Source: Nephromyces sp. MM_2019 (taxonomy: Eukaryota; Apicomplexa; Aconoidasida; Nephromycida). Taken from it: a stretch of 12,091 bases of DNA. The notes below the pieces were generated by a model. The model was not told the origin of the DNA. It saw only the letters and a program-made list of their open reading frames with translations, and ran no database searches. The translations under genes were made by a program, and so were the position numbers. The stretch lies in assembly GCA_015657535.1 (NCBI GenBank), contig JADHZB010001337.1:1-12091 (forward strand). The letters run 5' to 3'. Positions 7,340-12,091 of this stretch are shown here, in pieces; within the stretch, counting starts at the first letter, position 1, and each line of letters starts with the position of its first letter.

Positions 7340-8291
7340 ATGAAAGTTCCCTCATACGCTGTCTCTTGCTCATGGATCTTCAAGTATATCAACACCTTCA
7401 TCACTGAGAGTTTCCCTTCTTTTGAAATACTTTGCTTTTGCTGCGATCTTTATAACTTCACAGTATTAGCGACTTTACTAAAGCTCTTCTCCCCCTCATA
7501 TCTACAAGGATCCCCTCTCCAACGTAAATTTTAATTTCTTCCTGTCTGCTTGTTGGTGTGTGTGCTTGTCTACGTGTATGCCGCGCTGTGTGCGTGTCTA
7601 TCACTACGTATACGGATGTGTGCCTCTATCATTCTGTGTGTGTGTGTCTATGGAAGTGTGTGTGTGTGCTATTCATCCTCGCCTGTGCTTCTCTAACTCT
7701 GACAGGCGAAGAGGCTGTGATATCACACTTAAGGCTTCAGCTTACAGGTGGGAGCTGTGGCTATAGGCTGAGCGTAGATTTGACTCTTTTTCTCAGTGTG
7801 TGTGTTTGCATATGTAGTTGTGTGTGTGTTTAATAGCTTCGTGCGTGTGTATTTCATAGCTTTGAGTGTGTGTTTAATGGCTTTGTGTGTGTGCGTGTGC
7901 ATATTTCACAGCTTTATATGTGTGTGTGCATTTCCTAGCTTTGAGCGTGTGTGTGTTTAATAGCTTTGTGTGTGTTACACAGCCACATTGCTCTGTGTGT
8001 GTCTGCTTCAGCTTCTGTTTCCTTCTGATGCGATATTTTTTTGTACCCAGAAAGATGTGGCACTGAACATCAACTTTCCAAAATTTGCTTGCATATACAC
8101 ATACACTGAAAGATACACAAACCAAGAGATGCAAACCAAAATACATACCAACCTATCCATACACACACGCGCAGGCTCGGTATCCTGCAGGATTAACATT
8201 TGATATTCTGCTTGAAGATATTTCAGAGAGGCTGAATATTGAAAGGATGAAGCTTTTCGGATTTACTAGGAAGTGTCTTTCCTCTCTATGA
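7340..8291 (+). CDS. Candidate ubiquitin-like-fold protein, three exons (model partly uncertain)
   Basis: Proposed exons are 7340-7523, 7706-7773 and 8175-8291. Exon 1 ends CAA C|GTAAAT and exon 2 follows CTCTGACAG in phase (CGC, Arg). Exon 2 ends AGC|GTAGAT and exon 3 follows CGCGCAG in phase 0. The joined core reads as a beta-hairpin ([16 protein letters not shown]), the turn RYPAGLTFD and an amphipathic helix ([19 protein letters not shown]). That is the order of a ubiquitin-like fold, with a turn like that of the tubulin-cofactor B type. This is inference from pattern, not a database match. The fold is incomplete: TGA follows 12 codons after the helix, or a donor GTGTCT at 8273 leads to unseen exons. 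Exon 1 may begin at an internal acceptor (7463) rather than the ATG at 7340. A second strong acceptor at 8050 opens a competing frame ([11 protein letters not shown]). Confidence 0.42.
7829..7978 (+). repeat. Six degenerate repeats with core TTTMAYAGCTTTG
   Basis: Six units of about 20-30 bases alternate a TTTAATAGCTTTG-like block with a TGTGTGTG block. Variants of the block include TTTCATAGC, TTTAATGGC, TTTCACAGC and TTTCCTAGC. It lies in the intron between exons 2 and 3 of the ubiquitin-like candidate. Each unit contains a T-run followed by AG, so the array offers several weak acceptor-like sites. Confidence 0.7.
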
Positions 8292-9313
8292 AGCTGATTG
8301 TAGTGTGAGTTCTTGGGAGTCTCGGCCTAATTGCGTATTTATCCAGGCTGTGTGTGTGAGATATTTTTGTGTGTATAAATTTTTATTTGAACTGTGCGTG
8401 AGTGTTTTTTGGATAAATTTGTGTGTGAAAATTGTGTATGTGCGATAGTCATTTGTGTGAGATAGCTGTGTGTGTAATATTCTGTTTTTGTGATATTTTG
8501 CGGGTAATATTTTTGTGTGCGTGCATATTTAGCTGCTTGATACTTGATTATTTGGCTTGCTAATTGGTATATCATAATAACTGCTAGCAATCGCTTCTCT
8601 CTATGAAAGCATAGTGAAGGACTATTGTTTTAATACTGCGAAGGGTATAAACTTGTCATGATCTGTGTTTTGTATGCTGAAGCACACGCTTTTTGCGCGC
8701 ACACGACTTGAACACACACATAACTCACACATAAGCATGCCTTACGCACAGGCAAACCTCTCATGCATGCATACCTCCATGTCCTGCATAGCTCACACAC
8801 GCGCATTCCAGGCACGCAAACCTAACATGCGTATCTCGCTCACCCTCACCAAGCGCCTACCTCACACACGCATGCACCCATGCATACATACCCAAACTCC
8901 AACCCTCCCACCCACACACTCGTAAGACATACAACTCGCACACACAGCCACACATTAATCAATACATACCCACAAGTCAACCTGCGCACCCACACCCCTC
9001 CCACACACATGCTCCCTCCCCCTCCCATATATTTAAATGAATAAATCCCTCCTACTGAAAAGCACGCACCCAGAGCACCGTCTCCAACATCATGGAAATT
9101 GCCAAGGCTTGCATGTTCCCATATATTTAACACACATGCACATACACTGAAAAAATGCACCGTAGAAACACATGTATCGCGTATGCACTATACATAAGGG
9201 CAGCACACACCCACCCAAACACGCGCACTTCCTCAATACATCATATATGTGCTATGCATGATCCGCACACAAACCCACGCGCATACACGCAAACCCACAT
9301 ATGAACACACAAA
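8292..9313. other. Stretch without a supported gene; TG-rich then CA-rich
   Basis: 8340-8530 is TG-rich on the plus strand; 8540-8690 is ordinary AT-rich DNA without a convincing frame; 8690-9313 is CA-rich on the plus strand. A short normal-complexity island at 9035-9130 is open in one plus-strand frame and two minus-strand frames and is flanked by two copies of TCCCATATATTTAA (9023-9036 and 9117-9130). It might be an exon, but the strand cannot be decided. If the repeat-orientation trend holds, the CA-rich part would be introns of a minus-strand gene. Confidence 0.5.
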
Positions 9314-9600
9314 CCCCCATGTCCACACACACAAACAGACGTGCGCACACACAAACCCCCACGTCCACACACACAAACAGACGTGCGCACACACAAACCC
9401 CCACGTCCACACACACAAACAGACGTGCGCACACACAAACCCCCACGTCCACACACACAAACAGACGTGCGCACACACAAACCCCCACGTCCACACACAC
9501 AAACAGACGTGCGCACACACAAACCCCCACGTCCACACACACAAACAGACGTGCGCACACACAAACCCCCACGTCCACACACACAAACAGACGTGCGCAC
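9314..9600. repeat. 42-bp minisatellite, 6.8 near-identical copies
   Basis: Units start at 9314, 9356, 9398, 9440, 9482, 9524 and 9566; the last is cut at 35 bases. Each runs CCCCCACGTCC, a CA run, AAACAGACGTGCGC and a second CA run ending AAA. All are identical except the first, which has ATG for ACG (a C-to-T change at a CpG). As 42 is divisible by three and no frame of the unit has a stop, all six frames are open through the array. More degenerate relatives lie just upstream. Confidence 0.96.
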
Positions 9601-9733
9601 GTACTGAATATACCGCGCATGTTCTGTATATGATCCATGAACACAAACCTATGCACACACACAGATCTTCTCCTGATTGGATATCACTTGAAGCTTCTCC
9701 TAGTCGATCTCAGTGCAGCCAGGCTTCCTTCAG

Positions 9734-10193
9734 CTCTATTTACTCCTCATACACCTACTGCCACCTTACGCACTCCCCCTCCTCATTTCTAAACACACTG
9801 CAAACTCCTATGAAGTTGATATGATGATCTCAGCGACTTTTTCGCACACAGAGCAACAGAATCCCAATGTCTCTCCCACTTCTTCTACCAAAGATGATGG
9901 GCAGTTTTCAGTGAAATCATCTTCTCATTTTCCCTCCTCCTGCAAACATCTGATGTACATACACCAACTGCTAAGTAAATCGCTTTTGCTAAGGCTTCCT
10001 AATAGCATCCTGAACCACCATAGTGATGTGTGTTATCTTCATCTTGGAGGAGCAAAGAATAAGAGGATCGCTGAAGATTCCAAGCCTGGAGGTGTTCCTG
10101 AAGAGGCAGAAGAAGGAGGAGAAGAAGTCGATCATCCAAAACAATTCATTGCCGTTGGATTGAGGAATAGCATAGATAATCCAATAGGTTTGC

Positions 10194-10226
<33 letters not shown>

Positions 10227-11242
10227 TATGTGTGTGTGTGCGTGTATGTGTGTGTGTGGGCGGATGTGTATGTGTTTGGGTATATATGCGCGTATGTGCG
10301 GGTGTATAGATATGAGCGTGTGTGCGTACTGATATACCTATGCGTGTGTGTACGGATATACATATGTGTGTGTGTGGGTGTGGATATGCATGTGGGAATT
10401 TCAGTGTGTCTCTATCTCTGGGTGCATGCGGATGTGCATCGGGGTGTGCGAATTTCTCCCTGGTGATTTCTGAAAGCACCTCTCTGAATGTGTTTATCCC
10501 ACTCTCTAACCCTCTGCACCCATTTCCTCATTCTCTTGTTGAGTATTTGTTCAGTATAGCGCTTCTTGCACACCCCTGATCATCCAGATAAGGTGTGTAT
10601 GGAGCCTGTGTGAAACTTAATCTCAGCTTCCCCTACTCGCTTCAATCATGCAGGAAACTGGGATATGCAGCTTGCAAGAGAGAGATTGAGAAAGTGGGAT
10701 AAAGTCTTCTATCCGTTGAATGTATATACACTGGGAAATGACGTTGAAAACATCAGCCTTTTCATAGTTGACTGTGTGCTAAAGTCTTCTTTGTTAGCTC
10801 CCGGAGAAACTCTGAGCGATGGATATTCTTCTGTGAAGAACTTCCCTCTTCATGCTAATGCAGAGGAGTGGAGTGGGAAGGTCTTTACTACGCCATCCTG
10901 GCGATATGCATCACATAATCAGCTGGCCTCCCTAATTACTTTTGAAGTCGGTATTGTGTGTGTGGGTATGGATTTGTTTGAGTGTATATGCTGGTGTGTA
11001 TGGGTGTCTGCCTGTGTCACTCCGTGTGTTTGTTATCCTGTGTTTGTCGTGTCAATCTGTGTGTTGTGTCACTGTGTATGTTTCCCTCTGCGCTTGTTTT
11101 CGACCATCTCTATTGTTGTATGTTTCTGTCCTGATCTTCCTGTGTGTGTATATATCTGACTCTCTTTTGTATGTAATGTCCCACCCTCCCTGTGGGTGTG
11201 CGTCCCCCTATCGCTCTGTTTGTGCTTGTTTCTTACTCTCTC

Positions 11243-11292
<50 letters not shown>

Positions 11293-12006
11293 TAGATGCG
11301 TGTACCCTTATCTATCTCTACGTGTGTTTACATATCCAAATATGTTGTAAGAAGTCGTTTAGCTTTAAATCGATCGTTTTTGTGTGTGAATCTGAGGAAT
11401 TCGTGCTGCATACAGATGGTGTGTTGAGGATCTCAGTGCTTGTAAATCGATTTTATGCCGATCTTCTCCTGATGAAGTAGATTGTAAGGAGGCGGTATAG
11501 AGAGCCTATGAAAGCTGTAGATTTGTTGAGGAAGATGTTGATGAAGGAGATTGCTTGAAAGATGAGAGAAAAGCTACACACACACTGCAAATGTACCTCC
11601 AGATATCTCTCTATGCACCCTTCCCGATGCCCAATATACTCCCCCTCCACACCCCCTGCACTCCCCCCACCCCCCACACACGCCAAAAATTCTGCTTCAA
11701 GTTTTCAAGCCCATCCTCTTCTAGCTTCTAATTTTTTGCAGAAATTTCCTTCTTTTTGTGGTATTTTGATGGAGTCTTTGACTTTCTTCGTTAAAAGCCT
11801 TTGAAAGTGGAAGTTTTTGCTCACACCCCTTATTGCAGGGTTTGCCTTTCAAACTGCAGTTGATGCTTGAATGTCTTCAAGATTCGTCTACAGTAGCGAA
11901 GAAAACTTGCCGTTTAAAACACCTAAAAAAGGAGAATCTCAAGATTTACTCCACTGAAGGTAGGAGGGTTCTTCGTGATAAAAAGCTCCTGGAAGAGAGA
12001 AAATGA
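9734..12006 (+). CDS. Unrecognised multi-exon gene; in-frame TAG in one exon
   Basis: Coding-like exons: about 9734-10187, 10654-10950, 11397 to about 11560, and 11839-12006 (TGA). The first two join in phase 1 (G|GA, Gly), giving NSIDNPIGNWDMQLARERLR; the second and third also join in phase 1 (G|GA). Exon 1 has a Ser/Thr-rich start, a Leu-rich helix (HQLLSKSLLLRL) and an acidic segment (PEEAEEGGEEVD). Exon 3 reads AAYRWCVEDLSACKSIL, which is helical and somewhat TPR-like. The last exon ends in a basic helix (RVLRDKKLLEERK). Exon 3 has TAG at 11498-11500 with coding-like sequence on both sides, so its end and its link to the last exon are unresolved, and the last exon could belong to another gene. 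The start is uncertain: acceptor CTTCCTTCAG at 9733 or ATG at 9821. A donor GTAGGA at 11960 could cut the last exon. No family is recognised. Introns hold TG microsatellites on the sense strand. Confidence 0.5.
10194..10219 (+). repeat. (GT)13 microsatellite
   Basis: An uninterrupted GT dinucleotide run that starts six bases after the proposed 5' splice site at 10188. It grades into interrupted TG-rich DNA to about 10260. It lies in the first intron of the unrecognised gene. Confidence 0.95.
10451..10580 (+). other. Coding-like island inside an intron
   Basis: Between TG-rich DNA and the acceptor at 10653, one plus-strand frame is open with normal composition (fragments VISESTSLNVFIPLSN and VEYLFSIALLAHP) and ends at TGA 10578-10580. 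The flanking exons already join in phase without it. It is therefore either a skipped exon or simply the pyrimidine-rich 3' part of the intron. Confidence 0.25.
11246..11288 (+). repeat. (GT)21.5 microsatellite
   Basis: The longest pure dinucleotide run in the window, 43 bases, in the second intron of the unrecognised gene. It should be length-polymorphic. Plus-strand frames across it give only Cys-Val repeats. Confidence 0.97.
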
Positions 12007-12023
12007 ATTGCTTTTTACACTGT

Positions 12024-12091
12024 TGTGTGTATGTGTGGGTGGGTGTGTGGGTGGGTGTGTGAGTGGGTGTGTGGGTGGGTGTGTGGGTGGG
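12024..12091 (+). repeat. G-rich 12-bp repeat running off the window
   Basis: After the stop at 12006 the plus strand becomes GGGTGGGTGTGT in tandem, with G3 tracts at 12037, 12041, 12049, 12053, 12065, 12073, 12077, 12085 and 12089. One unit carries GAGTGGG instead of GGGTGGG. Spacers of one and five bases fit the G-quadruplex pattern. The array continues past the window. Confidence 0.9.

Noticed and set aside
7048..7404. Cys-Val and Thr-His repeat open frames over the alternating tract
   Set aside because: Low-complexity shadows of the 12-bp CACACACACGTG unit, open on both strands.
9233..9824. Long open frames across the minisatellite in all six frames (up to 191 codons)
   Set aside because: They are produced by a stop-free 42-bp unit. 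The peptides are pure His/Thr/Cys/Val repeats and no frame is favoured over another.
9659..9824. Two further plus-strand frames after an acceptor-like CACACACACAG
   Set aside because: Both look partly coding (LKLLLVDLSAARLPS; Ser-rich SPSRSQCSQASF) but neither connects in phase to the exon ending at 10187 without a weak donor, so only the open frame leading into that exon was kept.

Overview
The window looks like nuclear DNA from an apicomplexan-type (myzozoan) protist, most likely a coccidian. Two things point there. The first gene encodes only the copper-binding C-terminal half of cytochrome c oxidase subunit 2 (COX2B), carries a mitochondrial protein and is interrupted by a spliceosomal intron; nuclear, split COX2 is known from apicomplexans/dinoflagellates and chlorophycean algae. 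The second secure gene is the sigma subunit of the AP-3 adaptor complex, in six short exons. Short exons lie in long introns and spacers that are saturated with TG/CA microsatellite-like DNA, so most long open frames here are repeat shadows. The species cannot be fixed from the sequence alone.

Layout: 44-1522 (+) COX2B, two exons. 1523-1953 TG-rich spacer. 1954-2404 (+) two unrecognised coding-like segments. 2405-3423 mostly TG/CA-rich spacer with weak coding-like fragments, a tRNA-like stretch and a 22-bp palindrome. 3424-6008 (-) AP-3 sigma, six exons with consistent splice phases. 6009-6362 A-rich region between divergent genes. 6394-6580 (+) candidate exon followed by a G-rich, intron-like tract. 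7168-7305 a 138-bp uninterrupted purine-pyrimidine alternation. 7340-8291 (+) a three-exon candidate with a ubiquitin-like fold. 8292-9733 CA-rich DNA holding a near-perfect 42-bp minisatellite. 9734-12006 (+) an unrecognised multi-exon gene, with an apparent in-frame TAG. The window ends in a G-rich 12-bp repeat.

The genes do not form a pathway: COX2B works in the mitochondrial respiratory chain, AP-3 sigma in vesicle coat assembly. What ties the window together is architecture: TG-rich or G-rich DNA on the sense strand of introns, often starting just after the 5' splice site, so that the strand of the repeat tends to predict the strand of the gene. No mobile element, rRNA, CRISPR or convincing tRNA was seen.
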